This document shows positions 52,558 through 61,953 of a stretch of DNA of 64,000 nt, piece by piece. This DNA is from Paenibacillus phyllosphaerae. GTDB lineage: Bacteria; Bacillota; Bacilli; Paenibacillales; Paenibacillaceae. The translations under genes were made by a program, and so were the position numbers. Under the pieces are notes generated by a model, which was not told where the DNA came from, ran no database searches, and saw only the letters and a list, made by a program, of their open reading frames with translations. Position 1 is the first letter of the stretch. Each line of letters starts with the position of its first letter. Location: the NCBI RefSeq assembly GCF_014192105.1, contig NZ_JACHXK010000002.1, forward strand, positions 369,380 to 433,379, in the 5' to 3' direction.

Positions 52558-53208
52558 GTGGCCAAATGGCTGGAGGGTTTCGAGAAGCTCATCGGCGGAG
52601 GGCCGGGGGGCGCGAAGCGGGTGAACACGATGAGATGGCTGCTGTTGATCGGCGCCATCGGCATAGGGCTTGTGTTGTTCAATTCCTTTCTAACCTTGCG
52701 GACCATTGACCCAGCCTCCGCGCAGACGCAGCAGCAGGAATCCCAGATTGAACCCTCCGATCAGGCGGCGTTCAAAGGCGGGGGCAGTGAGGAAACGCCA
52801 TTCGATGTGATCGAACGGCCGCTCGAGAACCGGCTGAAGGACATACTGGAGAAGATCGTTGGGGTCGGCGAGGTCGATGTGTTCGTTACGATCGATTCGA
52901 CGGAAGAGAAGATCCTCGGACGTAACGAGAAGGAGTCCCAACAGATCACGAACGAGAAGGATAAGAACGGCGGCAGCCGCAATACGACTTCGATTACGAA
53001 GGACGGTCAGATCGTGCTGTACCAGTCCGGAGGGGACGAGGAGCCGCTGGTGACCAAATATATCAAGCCGCAAATCCGCGGTGTCATGATCGTGGCCAAA
53101 GGGGCGGAGAATCAGACGGTAAGGCGCCTCTTGCTGGACGCGGTGCAAAAGGGGCTGAACGTCCCGATTACGAACATATCGGTTATTCCGCGCAAGCATG
53201 CTTCATAA
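52558..53208 (+). CDS. spoIIIAG: Stage III sporulation protein AG
   Basis: 216 residues, starting at GTG 52558 (AAAGGGGTG upstream). One membrane helix (about 25-45), then the ring-building domain LENRLKDILEKIVGVGEVDVFVTIDSTEE and PQIRGVMIVAKGAENQTVRRLLLDAVQKGLNVP. Forms the large ring of the channel between mother cell and forespore. Confidence 0.95.
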   Translation: MAKWLEGFEKLIGGGPGGAKRVNTMRWLLLIGAIGIGLVLFNSFLTLRTIDPASAQTQQQESQIEPSDQAAFKGGGSEETPFDVIERPLENRLKDILEKIVGVGEVDVFVTIDSTEEKILGRNEKESQQITNEKDKNGGSRNTTSITKDGQIVLYQSGGDEEPLVTKYIKPQIRGVMIVAKGAENQTVRRLLLDAVQKGLNVPITNISVIPRKHAS

Positions 53209-53239
53209 TCCGAGAAGAAGATAAGGGAGGCAATTATTC

Positions 53240-53890
53240 ATGAATTCCAAAAGACAAACGGTATGGCTCGTTTCGATGCTCAGCTTGATGGTGATTCTGT
53301 CGGCGTACTACTTGTTCACCGAGGACGTCAATCCGTCTTCGAATCTGCTGACCGACGGCACGCAGCAGGAGCAGCAGCTGCAGGACGGCGCAACTGAAGT
53401 GACGGCAGACGGCGCCAAAGAAGAAGGCATCGTCGTGGACAAAGTCGAGCAAGCGGACGGAACGGCAACGGCAGAGGCAGGCACGACGGCTGAAGCCGAG
53501 CAAGCGGATCAAGAAACGTTGGAACAGATCGAAGCGCAAGGGCTGGCAAGCAATGCATTCGACGAACTGCAATACAAGCGCGATCAGAAGAACGCGGCAG
53601 AGAATGACCGTCTGATGTCCGCCCTCTCGGCGCAGGACGAAGAGACAGCGACCAAAGCCGTGGATGAGCTGGCGCAACTGGAAGACAAAACAGCGAAAAT
53701 GACAAGCCTCGAAGAAGAGCTGGGCAAAGAGTTCAAAACGGTTCTGATTACTCCGCAAGCCGGGAACAAATACAAAGTCGTCGTGCAAAGCGAAAAGTTG
53801 GATAAGAGCCAAGCAGACAGCATCATCATTCGTGTAATGGATGAACTGGGCCTGAAGGCGGAACAAGTATCGGTACAGTTTATCTCGTAA
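53240..53890 (+). CDS. spoIIIAH: Stage III sporulation protein AH
   Basis: 216 residues: N-terminal membrane helix (about 8-28), a long Glu/Ala/Gln-rich extracytoplasmic linker, and the C-terminal domain that binds forespore SpoIIQ (LDELAQLEDKTAKMTSLEEELG..., VRVMDELGLKAEQVSVQFIS). Last gene of the operon, followed by a hairpin with a T-rich tail and the 102-bp repeat pair. Confidence 0.94.
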   Translation: MNSKRQTVWLVSMLSLMVILSAYYLFTEDVNPSSNLLTDGTQQEQQLQDGATEVTADGAKEEGIVVDKVEQADGTATAEAGTTAEAEQADQETLEQIEAQGLASNAFDELQYKRDQKNAAENDRLMSALSAQDEETATKAVDELAQLEDKTAKMTSLEEELGKEFKTVLITPQAGNKYKVVVQSEKLDKSQADSIIIRVMDELGLKAEQVSVQFIS

Positions 53891-53904
53891 TACGAATAGC
53901 TGAT

Positions 53905-53950
53905 GCAAGCCCTCTACTCGGCTGGTCCGGGCAGGGGGCTTGCTCTATTT
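53905..53950 (+). terminator. Terminator of the spoIIIA operon
   Basis: GCAAGCCC pairs with GGGCTTGC, followed by TCTATTT. Confidence 0.7.
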
Positions 53951-54107
53951 CTCCGGAGTGAAACTTGTCTCGCCGCCATAGGACGGCGAAAGCCGTTTCA
54001 CCTTGAAATATAAGCATTTATAAGTTTACTCTTTATAAATCGTCTTCCATTTCTCCGGAGTGAAACTTGTCCCGCCGCCATAGGACGGCGAAAGCCGTTT
54101 CACCTTG
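53947..54107. repeat. Two copies of a 59-bp structured repeat, 102 bp apart
   Basis: 53947-54005 and 54049-54107 match at 58 of 59 positions (one C/T difference) and are separated by 43 AT-rich bases. Each copy folds on itself: outer arms GTGAAAC/GTTTCAC and inner arms CGCCG/CGGCG, a nested hairpin like REP or small MITE units. They lie in the gap between spoIIIAH and accB. Confidence 0.9.
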
Positions 54108-54153
54108 TTATGACCAACTACTAAATTTTTCAGTTCGTGTTCAGATGGGTTTG

Positions 54154-54162
54154 TGCTATAAT
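54154..54162 (+). promoter_or_regulatory. Extended -10 promoter for accBC
   Basis: TGCTATAAT at 54154-54162 is an extended -10 element; no good -35 is seen. The same TGCTATAAT string lies upstream of lysC (near 44100) and dxs (near 61880). Confidence 0.55.
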
Positions 54163-54336
54163 AACTCTGTTATGTGCAAGTTTTGGCATTTGCAATCGTT
54201 TTATTAAGGTCTAGGACTAGCTGCTGCTTAATGGACAGCCTGTCGTGACTTTGCGCTTAGGCAGATGCAGCTTAATACCAATTTCCGCAAGTTATGGAAG
54301 CCGGTCGCAGCACAGAAACCTTTTAGGAGTGAAATC

Positions 54337-54825
54337 ATGTTTAAGCTGAACGAAATTAAAGAATTGATCGAACTGGTCGATAAAACGTCCGTCCACGAGG
54401 TGGAAATCGAAAATGAAGGCGCCCGTTTATTGATCCGCAAGCCGGGCAAGACCGAAGTGGTTAATGTTCAGACAGCGCCTGCAATTCCTACATATACACA
54501 GGTTGCACCGGTTGCTACTGCACAGCCGGCCGCTACTGCGCAAGCGGCGCAGCCTGCTGCACAGCCTGCAGCGAAAGACGCGAATCTGCATACGATTACA
54601 TCCCCGATGGTCGGGACATTCTACCGCGCTTCTTCGCCGGATAACCCGCCATTCGTCAGCGCAGGCGATCGCGTCAACGAGAAGACGGTCGTATGTATTC
54701 TTGAAGCGATGAAGCTGATGAACGAACTCGAAGCGGAAGTGCGCGGCGAGATCGTAGAGGTTCTGGTCGAGAACGGCCAGCTCATTGAGTTCGGGCAGCC
54801 ATTGTTCCTGGTGAAGCCGGAGTAA
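54337..54825 (+). CDS. accB: Biotin carboxyl carrier protein of acetyl-CoA carboxylase
   Basis: 162 residues; the start is ATG 54337 (TAGGAG upstream), not ATG 54265. N-terminal domain, a Pro/Ala/Gln-rich hinge (about 48-85), then the biotinyl domain with [12 protein letters not shown], whose Lys carries biotin. Delivers the carboxyl group to make malonyl-CoA for fatty acids. Followed by accC. Confidence 0.96.
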   Translation: MFKLNEIKELIELVDKTSVHEVEIENEGARLLIRKPGKTEVVNVQTAPAIPTYTQVAPVATAQPAATAQAAQPAAQPAAKDANLHTITSPMVGTFYRASSPDNPPFVSAGDRVNEKTVVCILEAMKLMNELEAEVRGEIVEVLVENGQLIEFGQPLFLVKPE

Positions 54826-54883
54826 GCTTGATTGCGTACAAGCTAAGCATTAGGCAGCCAAGATCGAGGCGTGAAAGGAGCTC

Positions 54884-56254
54884 ATGAACGTGAAATTCAA
54901 CAAAATATTGATCGCCAACCGCGGCGAGATTGCCGTTCGGATCATCCGCGCGGCTCGCGAGCGGGGGATCCAGACGGTAGCGGTATATTCCGAAGCCGAT
55001 CGGGACTCGCTGCACGTGCGTTTGGCCGATGAAGCGTATTGCATCGGTCCGGTAGCGTCCAAGGACAGCTACTTGAACCTGACGAATATTATGAGCGTGG
55101 CTACGCTTACCGAATGCGACGCGATCCACCCGGGTTATGGTTTCCTGGCGGAGAATGCGGGATTTGCCGAAATTTGCGAGTCATGCAATGTCACATTCAT
55201 TGGACCGTCCCCTGAAGCGATCAGCAAGATGGGCGATAAGGCCGTAGCTAAGAAAACCATGAAAGCAGCCGATGTGCCGGTCATTCCGGGTTCCGAAGGT
55301 TTGGTCGAAGATATGGATGAAGCGATTCGCGTTGCGCGCGAAATCGGTTATCCGGTCATTATCAAGGCAACTGCAGGCGGAGGCGGCAAAGGCATCCGGA
55401 TTGCAGAGGACGAAGAATCGCTCGTATCCCAGATTACGACAGCACAGCAGGAAGCCCAGAAGGCTTTCGGCAATGCAGGGGTATATCTGGAGAAGTATCT
55501 GACCGGGATGAAGCACGTCGAGATCCAGATCATGGCCGACAAGCACGGCAATGCCGTCCATCTCTTCGAACGGGATTGCTCGGTACAGCGTCGCCGTCAG
55601 AAGCTGGTAGAGGAAGCGCCTTGTCCGGTGCTGTCGCCAACGCTTCGTGAGCGTATGGGGCAAGCGGCTGTTCGAGCGGCATTGGCCGTTAACTACGCAG
55701 GAGCAGGTACGTTGGAGTTCTTGCTTGGTCCGGACGGGAACTTCTACTTCATGGAGATGAACACCCGTATTCAGGTCGAACATCCAGTTACCGAGCTGAT
55801 TACGAATGTCGATCTGATCAAGGAAATGATCTCCGTCGCCGAAGGCAATCCGCTTTCATTCAAGCAGGAGGATCTGAAGATCAATGGCTGGGCGATCGAA
55901 TGCCGCATTAACGCCGAGGATTCGGATCGGAACTTCATGCCATCACCTGGCACCATCAACTTCTATCTCCCGCCGGGCGGACTTGGCGTTCGTGTCGACA
56001 GCGCGGCTTACCCTGGCTATACGATTTCGCCGCACTATGATTCCATGATTGCGAAGCTGATCGTATGGGGCGAGACGAGAGACGAGGCGATTGCCCGGAT
56101 GAAGCGGGCGCTTGATGAATTTGCGATCGAAGGCATTCGCACGACGATCCCGTTCCATCAGAAGCTGCTGAATCATCCGATGTTCGTGAAAGGCAACTTC
56201 GATATCAAGTTCCTCGAAGAACACGACGTTAACAATCCGGGCCGAGACATCTAA
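54884..56254 (+). CDS. accC: Acetyl-CoA carboxylase, biotin carboxylase subunit
   Basis: 456 residues with an ATP-grasp fold: [22 protein letters not shown] at the start, the ATP loop GGGGKGIRI, catalytic region [19 protein letters not shown] and [14 protein letters not shown]. Carboxylates the biotin on AccB. 58 bp after accB with AAAGGAG, one operon. Confidence 0.97.
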   Translation: MNVKFNKILIANRGEIAVRIIRAARERGIQTVAVYSEADRDSLHVRLADEAYCIGPVASKDSYLNLTNIMSVATLTECDAIHPGYGFLAENAGFAEICESCNVTFIGPSPEAISKMGDKAVAKKTMKAADVPVIPGSEGLVEDMDEAIRVAREIGYPVIIKATAGGGGKGIRIAEDEESLVSQITTAQQEAQKAFGNAGVYLEKYLTGMKHVEIQIMADKHGNAVHLFERDCSVQRRRQKLVEEAPCPVLSPTLRERMGQAAVRAALAVNYAGAGTLEFLLGPDGNFYFMEMNTRIQVEHPVTELITNVDLIKEMISVAEGNPLSFKQEDLKINGWAIECRINAEDSDRNFMPSPGTINFYLPPGGLGVRVDSAAYPGYTISPHYDSMIAKLIVWGETRDEAIARMKRALDEFAIEGIRTTIPFHQKLLNHPMFVKGNFDIKFLEEHDVNNPGRDI

Positions 56255-56466
56255 ATATCTTGCGCAATGAACGATAGCGACATCGTCAGAATGTCGCTTT
56301 TCGTTTGCTTGCCCGGATTATAAGATGATGGCGGACCTCACCTGAAGAATTGTACAGGTTTGTCATAATTCCCGCCGGATGCTATAGTATAGGAATAAGA
56401 AGCGGATGAGCCTTTCGGTTAACAGGCCGGAAGTTACGCTACTTTACGGGAGGTGTAAGAAGGACC

Positions 56467-56874
56467 ATGAGCACACTTGCTGCGGACTATGAGAAGACAG
56501 ACATGGGCACGATTCAGATTGCACCCGAAGTCATTGAGATCATCGCAGGACTTGCGACGATCGAGGTTCCAGGCGTCGCTGGCATGAGCGGCGGTTTTGC
56601 GGGCGGCATTACCGAGCTGCTGGGCAGGAAGAACCTGGCTAAAGGCGTTAAGGTAGAAGTCGGCCAGCGCGAAGCGGCTGTCGATGTCTCCATCATTGTG
56701 GAATACGGCAACCGTATCCCGGAGATCGCATCTGACATTCAACGCAATGTCAAACGTTCGATCGAGATGATGACAGGCTTGCATGTCGTAGAAGTGAACG
56801 TCCATATTCACGATGTTCATTTCAAGACGGCTGAGAAGCCGGAAGAGGAAGAAGCGACTCATCGCGTGAAGTAA
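56467..56874 (+). CDS. yqhY: Asp23/Gls24 family protein YqhY
   Basis: 135 residues with the Asp23 pattern: GTIQIAPEVIEIIAGLATIEVPGVAGMSGG..., then VEVGQREAAVDVSIIVEYG, then IQRNVKRSIEMMTGLHVVEVNVHIHDVHF. In B. subtilis YqhY lies in the same acc operon and is tied to regulation of acetyl-CoA carboxylase; that link is known for the family, not shown here. Cytoplasmic. Confidence 0.95.
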   Translation: MSTLAADYEKTDMGTIQIAPEVIEIIAGLATIEVPGVAGMSGGFAGGITELLGRKNLAKGVKVEVGQREAAVDVSIIVEYGNRIPEIASDIQRNVKRSIEMMTGLHVVEVNVHIHDVHFKTAEKPEEEEATHRVK

Positions 56875-56900
56875 CACCCGGCGTCATGACAATTCATGTT

Positions 56901-56946
56901 AAGACCCCCTGGAGATCGGCTTGCCGCTCGGCACTAGGGGGTTTTG
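56901..56946 (+). terminator. Terminator between yqhY and amaP
   Basis: AAGACCCCCT pairs with AGGGGGTTTT across a 25-base loop; may attenuate read-through into amaP. Confidence 0.7.
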
Positions 56947-56976
56947 TTCAGTCCGGGCCAAGGAGGAAGGGCAATC

Positions 56977-57537
56977 GTGATCAGAGTATTGGACAAGCTT
57001 CTATTGTTTGTTTATAGCCTTGGTATCGGCACGCTTGCGGTGCTCGGCTTTTGCGCTGGCTTCGGATGGATTCCTGAAGATATGATGGAGCAATTCATTG
57101 GCGATCTGTATGGCGGCGTTGAATGGCTGCAGCCGACAGTGATTATCGTTTCGGCCATCGTGTTTCTCGTTAGCCTTCGTTTCTTCTATGTTTCATTGAG
57201 AAGAAGCAACGCGGCAGCGATGTCGATCGATCAGCGTACCGACTTCGGCGACATCCGTATTTCGCTCGAGACCGTAGAGAATCTTGCGCTTAAGGCTGCT
57301 GGCCGGCAACGCGGGGTCAAGGACCTGAAGGCAAGAATCCGAATGAATGAAGCGGGGATCACGGTAACGATTCGCGCGATCGTGGATGGAGAAACGTCCA
57401 TTCCCGTATTAACGGAGGATATTCAGCGTTCGGTCAAGACTCATGTGGAGGAAATAACGGGTATACCAGTTGCGGATGTTTCGGTATTCGTGGCGAATAT
57501 AATCCAGACGGCAAACTTTAAGAGTCGCGTAGAATAG
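56977..57537 (+). CDS. amaP: Alkaline shock response membrane anchor protein AmaP
   Basis: 186 residues, starting at GTG 56977 (AAGGAGGAAGG upstream). Two membrane helices near the N-terminus (LLLFVYSLGIGTLAVLGFCAG and PTVIIVSAIVFLVSLRFF), then an Asp23-like domain (LETVENLALKAAGRQRGVKDLKARI...). Anchors Asp23 proteins to the membrane in staphylococci. Precedes the DUF2273 gene. Confidence 0.9.
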   Translation: MIRVLDKLLLFVYSLGIGTLAVLGFCAGFGWIPEDMMEQFIGDLYGGVEWLQPTVIIVSAIVFLVSLRFFYVSLRRSNAAAMSIDQRTDFGDIRISLETVENLALKAAGRQRGVKDLKARIRMNEAGITVTIRAIVDGETSIPVLTEDIQRSVKTHVEEITGIPVADVSVFVANIIQTANFKSRVE

Positions 57538-57548
57538 GGGTGATGCCG

Positions 57549-57779
57549 ATGTGGAGAGAAATATGGGAATCCTATGGGGGCCGGATCGTCGGCGTAGCCG
57601 CAGGCATTATACTCGGTATTTTATATTTTATTGTTGGCTTCTGGGATATGCTGTTTTTTGCGTTATTGCTTTGTATCGGTTACACCATCGGGAAGAGCAA
57701 GGACGAACGAACCGGCCCGATTATCCCTTGGGACAGGCTCACGGAATGGCTGATGCAGCGATGGAGGCCATTCAAGTAG
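57549..57779 (+). CDS. DUF2273 small membrane protein (76 aa)
   Basis: AGGGGTG lies seven bases before ATG 57549; ATG 57543 is an alternative. Residues about 11-50 are two helices (IVGVAAGIILGILYFIVGFWDMLFFALLLCIGYTIGK), then a polar tail. DUF2273 proteins typically sit with Asp23/AmaP genes, as here. Confidence 0.88.
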   Translation: MWREIWESYGGRIVGVAAGIILGILYFIVGFWDMLFFALLLCIGYTIGKSKDERTGPIIPWDRLTEWLMQRWRPFK

Positions 57780-57783
57780 CGGT

Positions 57784-57854
57784 ATGATCTCCTCCGTACT
57801 CCGGACGAACGATGAAGCGGTACCGTTCGGGGCAGGGAGGAGATCATATTTTTG
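57784..57854 (+). terminator. Terminator after the DUF2273 gene
   Basis: ATGATCTCCTCC pairs with GGAGGAGATCAT, followed by ATTTTTG. Confidence 0.85.
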
Positions 57855-57901
57855 AGGCAAGGCTAAACGGTGCTTGTTAATGACTATGCTAGGGAGGACC
57901 T

Positions 57902-58354
57902 ATGAAACGAAGGCTTGCACGGGAAATTGCGGTACAGAGCTTGTACCATATGGAAATGAATGAGGTAACGGCTGGAGATGCCGTCAATATGTTGTCCGAC
58001 GAGGCGCAAAACGAAGAGAACGAGATCGGTGCGAACGCGGCCGATATGAAAAAGATCGACGAATATGTTCGCGAGCTTGTATCCGGCGTAACCGAGCGCA
58101 AGGCCGCGATTGACGATATGCTCCAGCATTATTTGACGGGCTGGCAGGTTGACCGTCTGTCGCGCGTAGACCGCCAGATTCTGCGTCTCGCTTGTTATGA
58201 GATGGTATTCCGCAGCGATGTGCCGCCCAAAGCGGCGATCAATGAAGCGATCGAGCTGGCGAAGCATTTTGGCACCGACGAGTCCGGCAAGTTTGTTAAC
58301 GGCGTGCTAGGTAAGCTGCTTCAGGCATTGGACGAGCTTAAACCGAAAGCGTAG
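57902..58354 (+). CDS. nusB: Transcription antitermination protein NusB
   Basis: 150 residues, all-helical NusB: RRLAREIAVQSLYHMEMN at the start, then YVRELVSGVTERKAAIDDMLQHYLTGWQVDRLSRVDRQILRLACYEM, and the closing AINEAIELAKHFGTDESGKFVNGVLGKL. Binds boxA RNA with NusE for rRNA antitermination. Starts at ATG 57902 with GGAGG upstream. Confidence 0.97.
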   Translation: MKRRLAREIAVQSLYHMEMNEVTAGDAVNMLSDEAQNEENEIGANAADMKKIDEYVRELVSGVTERKAAIDDMLQHYLTGWQVDRLSRVDRQILRLACYEMVFRSDVPPKAAINEAIELAKHFGTDESGKFVNGVLGKLLQALDELKPKA

Positions 58355-58378
58355 GGGATTTCCTTACGCTTTCGTTTC
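58344..58378 (+). terminator. Terminator of nusB
   Basis: CGAAAGCGTA pairs with TACGCTTTCG and overlaps the nusB stop codon. Confidence 0.75.
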
Positions 58379-58456
58379 ATACTTTTTTATCGATTGAATC
58401 TGGAAGAAGCGTTTCTCCCATGGGGAAGTAAAGTCGGTACATAAGGAGAGGTATGC

Positions 58457-59317
58457 ATGGTCGCACAACGTATTGAAGGTAAACAAATCTCGGATGAAAT
58501 CCGTTCCGAACTTATTCACAAGACGGCTGAATTGGCCAAACAAGGGGTTGTGCCAGGATTAGCCGTCGTCTTGGTCGGGGAAGATCGGGCTTCGCAAGTG
58601 TATGTGGCAAGCAAAGCGAAAGCATGCGAACAACTGGGGTTCTATTCTGAAGTACATCGCCTGGAAGCTTCGACCACGCAGGAGCAACTGCTGGCGCTGA
58701 TCGACAAGCTGAACAACCAGTCGAATATCCATGGCATTCTCGTACAGTTGCCTTTGCCTTCGCATATTGAAGAGAAAGCTGTTATTGACGCAATCGACGT
58801 GAAGAAGGACGTTGACGGCTTCCACCCGATCAGCGTGGGCAACCTTGTGATCGGTGACGATAGCTTGCTGCCATGCACGCCGGCTGGCGTAATTGAGCTG
58901 ATCAAGCGCAGCGGCAACACGATTGCCGGCAAACATGCGGTTGTCATCGGCCGGAGCAATATCGTCGGCAAACCTGTGTCGATGCTGCTGCTGCGTGAAC
59001 ACGCGACAGTGACGATCTGCCATTCGCGGACAGCGAATATGGAGGCGATTGCACAAACGGCCGATATCCTTGTCGTTGCGATCGGCAAGCCGCAAGCGAT
59101 CGGCGCAAGCTTCGTGAAGCCGGGCGCAATCGTGATCGACGTAGGTATTAACCGTCTGGAAGATGGCAAGCTTGTTGGTGACGTGGATTATGAAGATGTA
59201 CTCGACACAGCTGGTTTTATTACCCCAGTTCCCGGCGGCGTAGGTCCGATGACGATTACCATGCTGCTGGCCAATACGCTTAAGGCTGCGGAGCAAGCGA
59301 ATCGAATCGGGGGGTAA
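58457..59317 (+). CDS. folD: Methylene-THF dehydrogenase/cyclohydrolase FolD
   Basis: 286 residues. Catalytic Lys motif in [41 protein letters not shown](P)-binding [12 protein letters not shown] and the closing [14 protein letters not shown]. Bifunctional enzyme linking 5,10-methylene- and 10-formyl-THF. GGAGAGG upstream of ATG 58457; followed after six bases by xseA. Confidence 0.97.
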   Translation: MVAQRIEGKQISDEIRSELIHKTAELAKQGVVPGLAVVLVGEDRASQVYVASKAKACEQLGFYSEVHRLEASTTQEQLLALIDKLNNQSNIHGILVQLPLPSHIEEKAVIDAIDVKKDVDGFHPISVGNLVIGDDSLLPCTPAGVIELIKRSGNTIAGKHAVVIGRSNIVGKPVSMLLLREHATVTICHSRTANMEAIAQTADILVVAIGKPQAIGASFVKPGAIVIDVGINRLEDGKLVGDVDYEDVLDTAGFITPVPGGVGPMTITMLLANTLKAAEQANRIGG

Positions 59318-59323
59318 CCCGTT

Positions 59324-60676
59324 ATGAAGCAAGATAAGAAGATATATTCCATTAAAGAAATAACCCGTTACATCAAAATGAAGCTGGAGTCGGATATCGT
59401 GCTTGGCGACGTATGGCTGAGGGGCGAAATCTCGAATTTCACCCACCACTCCAGCGGTCATATGTATTTTACATTGAAAGACGAAGGCAGCCGGTTAAAA
59501 TGCATCATGTTTGCCTCGCACAATCAGCGCCTTCCTTTTAAGCCGAAGGAAGGGGCTAAGGTGCTGGCCAGAGGCAATTTTTCCGTCTACGAGCGAGATG
59601 GCAATTATCAATTCTATGTGACGCAGATGCAGCCGGACGGAATCGGAAGCCTCTACTTGGCTTACGAGCAGTTGAAGCAGAAGCTGGATCAAGAAGGGCT
59701 GTTCTCGCCAACTAGAAAACGGGCCATACCCAGGTTTCCCAAGGCGGTTGGCATCATTACATCCCCGACCGGTGCCGCTGTCCGGGACATCATCATCACA
59801 CTGCAGCGCCGATACCCTTCCGTGCCGGTGCTGCTTTTTCCCGTTCTTGTCCAAGGGAGCGGAGCTGCGCCTGCAATCGTGAAGGCGATCGAAACAATGA
59901 ACCGATTGGCTGAAGTCGACGTATTAATTGTTGGGCGGGGCGGAGGCTCGCTGGAAGAGCTTTGGGCATTTAATGAAGAAAGTGTTGCCCGCAGCATCGC
60001 TGCCTCCGAGATTCCAATTATTTCAGCCGTAGGACACGAAACCGATTTTACGATAGCAGATTTTGTAGCCGACCTGAGAGCGGCAACGCCAACGGCCGCA
60101 GCAGAGCTGGCAGTGCAGAACGTTCAAGAACTTAGGTCACAATTGGCTTCGCAGCAGGCTAGGCTGATTCAATCCCTTCGCGGCGCGGTTAGGTCAAGGA
60201 AGGAGAAGCTGGGGCGGTTGCAGCGTTCGCCAGTGTTCATCAACCCGAGAAGATATTTGCTTCAACAGGCAGAACGGCTGGACCGGCTGCAGGAACGGCT
60301 AGCCTCACGTACCCATAGACAGGCGGAACGCAGCCGGGATCGTCTGCTCCGGCTTCAGACGGCTTTGGCGGCGGCCTCTCCGCAGGAACGCGCCTTTCGT
60401 GAAGGCCGCCGAGTCGAACAGGCCGAGCGCAGGCTGCAATTGGCCATGACGGGCACGCTTAAGGCCCGCAAGCAGGAGCTTGGCGCAGTGCTGAAACAGC
60501 TGGATGCGCTTAGTCCGCTGAAGGTTATGGCGCGCGGCTATGGACTTGTCTACGACGAGCAGGAACAGCGGTTGATCAAGTCCATTGAGGACGTTCAGTT
60601 AGGCGATATGGTGAAGGTAAAGTTGGCCGATGGGCAGCTGGACTGTCAGGTTTGGTCAATGAAAGGGGAAGAATAG
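59324..60676 (+). CDS. xseA: Exonuclease VII large subunit
   Basis: 450 residues: N-terminal OB domain (LGDVWLRGEISNFTHHSSGHMYFTLKDEGSRLKCIMF), then the catalytic domain GIITSPTGAAVRDI, VLIVGRGGGSLEELWAFNEE, ISAVGHETDFTIADFVADLRAATPTAAAE, and a long Arg/Gln coiled coil. Single-strand DNA exonuclease with XseB. Starts six bases after folD. Confidence 0.97.
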   Translation: MKQDKKIYSIKEITRYIKMKLESDIVLGDVWLRGEISNFTHHSSGHMYFTLKDEGSRLKCIMFASHNQRLPFKPKEGAKVLARGNFSVYERDGNYQFYVTQMQPDGIGSLYLAYEQLKQKLDQEGLFSPTRKRAIPRFPKAVGIITSPTGAAVRDIIITLQRRYPSVPVLLFPVLVQGSGAAPAIVKAIETMNRLAEVDVLIVGRGGGSLEELWAFNEESVARSIAASEIPIISAVGHETDFTIADFVADLRAATPTAAAELAVQNVQELRSQLASQQARLIQSLRGAVRSRKEKLGRLQRSPVFINPRRYLLQQAERLDRLQERLASRTHRQAERSRDRLLRLQTALAAASPQERAFREGRRVEQAERRLQLAMTGTLKARKQELGAVLKQLDALSPLKVMARGYGLVYDEQEQRLIKSIEDVQLGDMVKVKLADGQLDCQVWSMKGEE

Positions 60677-60681
60677 TAATT

Positions 60682-60927
60682 ATGGAGCAGGAGCAGATCA
60701 GTTTTGAAGAGGCCATGGAACGGCTGGAGACGATCGTAGGAAAGCTTGAGAACGGCGATGTGCCGCTCGAAACTGCCATTGAGCTGTTCCAAGAGGGGAT
60801 GAAGTTGTCCCAACTCTGCGGCGCCAAGCTCGAACAGGTGGAACGCAAAATCGAAGTGCTGATCGAGAATGAGAATGGCTTGCACAAAAAACCGTTTGCA
60901 GGCGCAAACGAAGATAGAGGAGAATAA
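60682..60927 (+). CDS. xseB: Exonuclease VII small subunit
   Basis: 81 residues; the start is ATG 60682. ISFEEAMERLETIVGKLENGDVPLETAIELFQEGMKL is diagnostic of XseB. Helical partner of XseA; begins six bases after xseA and ends just before ispA. Confidence 0.96.
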   Translation: MEQEQISFEEAMERLETIVGKLENGDVPLETAIELFQEGMKLSQLCGAKLEQVERKIEVLIENENGLHKKPFAGANEDRGE

Positions 60928-60929
60928 GC

Positions 60930-61841
60930 TTGAACGTTTCAACATCGATTAAAGACTATCTGAAGTCTATAGTTGTGGAAGTTGAGGAAGCGCTCCAAGA
61001 TTCATTCCCGTCTGAGCTTGGCGTTCCCGGCCAGCTTCAGGATGCGATGATGTATTCGCTGGAAGCAGGCGGCAAGCGGCTGCGCCCGGCGTTAGTGCTG
61101 ACGGCTGCAGAAGCTGTCCGCGGCAATGCCGCAGCTCGTGAAGCAGCAATGCCTGTTGCTTGCGCGATCGAGATGATCCATACGTATTCGCTAATCCACG
61201 ACGATTTGCCAGCGATGGATAACGATGATTTTCGCCGCGGCAAACCGACCAATCATAAAATCTTCGGCGAAGCGATGGCGATTCTTGCGGGCGACGGTTT
61301 GTTGACGCACGCATTTTATGCCGTCACGCAAGCTGCCAAACGAGGCGTTCCGGCGGAGACGGTGCTGGCGATCACTTCGGATTTGGCGATGCTGGCAGGC
61401 GCACCGGGGATGGTAGGCGGCCAGGCAGCCGATATTCTAGGCGAGCAGGGCATCACTTCGCTGGGAGAACTGGAATATATCCATTTGCGGAAGACAAGCG
61501 ACCTGATGGTGTTCTCCGTGACCGCCGGTGCCCGTGTAGGAGGAGCGACTCCGATCCAACTTCTGGCCTTGGGGGAATTTGCCCGCAAGCTCGGTCTGGC
61601 CTTCCAGGTACAAGACGACATTCTCGATCTCGTAGGTGATGAAGCGAAGCTCGGGAAACCGGTCAAAAGCGACGTCACACAGCATAAAGTTACGTATCCT
61701 TATCTTATTGGGCTGGAACAAAGCAAGGAACTCGTAACGCGGCTGACCAATGAAGCGAAGCACGCATTGACGCGTGCGGATCTGGCAGCACCGGATCGTT
61801 TGTTGGAAATTGCCGATTATTTGATGGGGCGCGACCATTAG
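60930..61841 (+). CDS. ispA: Farnesyl diphosphate synthase / polyprenyl synthetase
   Basis: 303 residues, starting at TTG 60930 behind GAGGAG. Polyprenyl synthetase with GGKRLRP, first Asp-rich motif DDLPAMD (about 90-96), second DDILD (about 229-233) and KSDVTQHKVTYP. Makes farnesyl diphosphate for undecaprenyl and quinone chains. In the xseB-ispA-dxs group. Confidence 0.95.
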   Translation: MNVSTSIKDYLKSIVVEVEEALQDSFPSELGVPGQLQDAMMYSLEAGGKRLRPALVLTAAEAVRGNAAAREAAMPVACAIEMIHTYSLIHDDLPAMDNDDFRRGKPTNHKIFGEAMAILAGDGLLTHAFYAVTQAAKRGVPAETVLAITSDLAMLAGAPGMVGGQAADILGEQGITSLGELEYIHLRKTSDLMVFSVTAGARVGGATPIQLLALGEFARKLGLAFQVQDDILDLVGDEAKLGKPVKSDVTQHKVTYPYLIGLEQSKELVTRLTNEAKHALTRADLAAPDRLLEIADYLMGRDH

Positions 61842-61858
61842 AGGAAAGGATTAGCGTC

Positions 61859-61888
61859 TTGGGCATTTGTGTAACACTATGCTATAAT
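61859..61888 (+). promoter_or_regulatory. Sigma-A promoter of dxs
   Basis: TTGGGC (61859-61864), 18 bases, TATAAT (61883-61888), preceded by TGC. Lies in the 112-bp gap after ispA. Confidence 0.6.
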
Positions 61889-61953
61889 ATGTCACAAAGT
61901 CAGACGTTCATCGGAATACGGTAGCCGCCTGCCATGAAAGCGAGGAATTTAAT

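Noticed and set aside
53947-54107. CRISPR-like array
   Set aside because: Only two units, with an internal palindrome longer than usual CRISPR repeats and no cas genes in the window.
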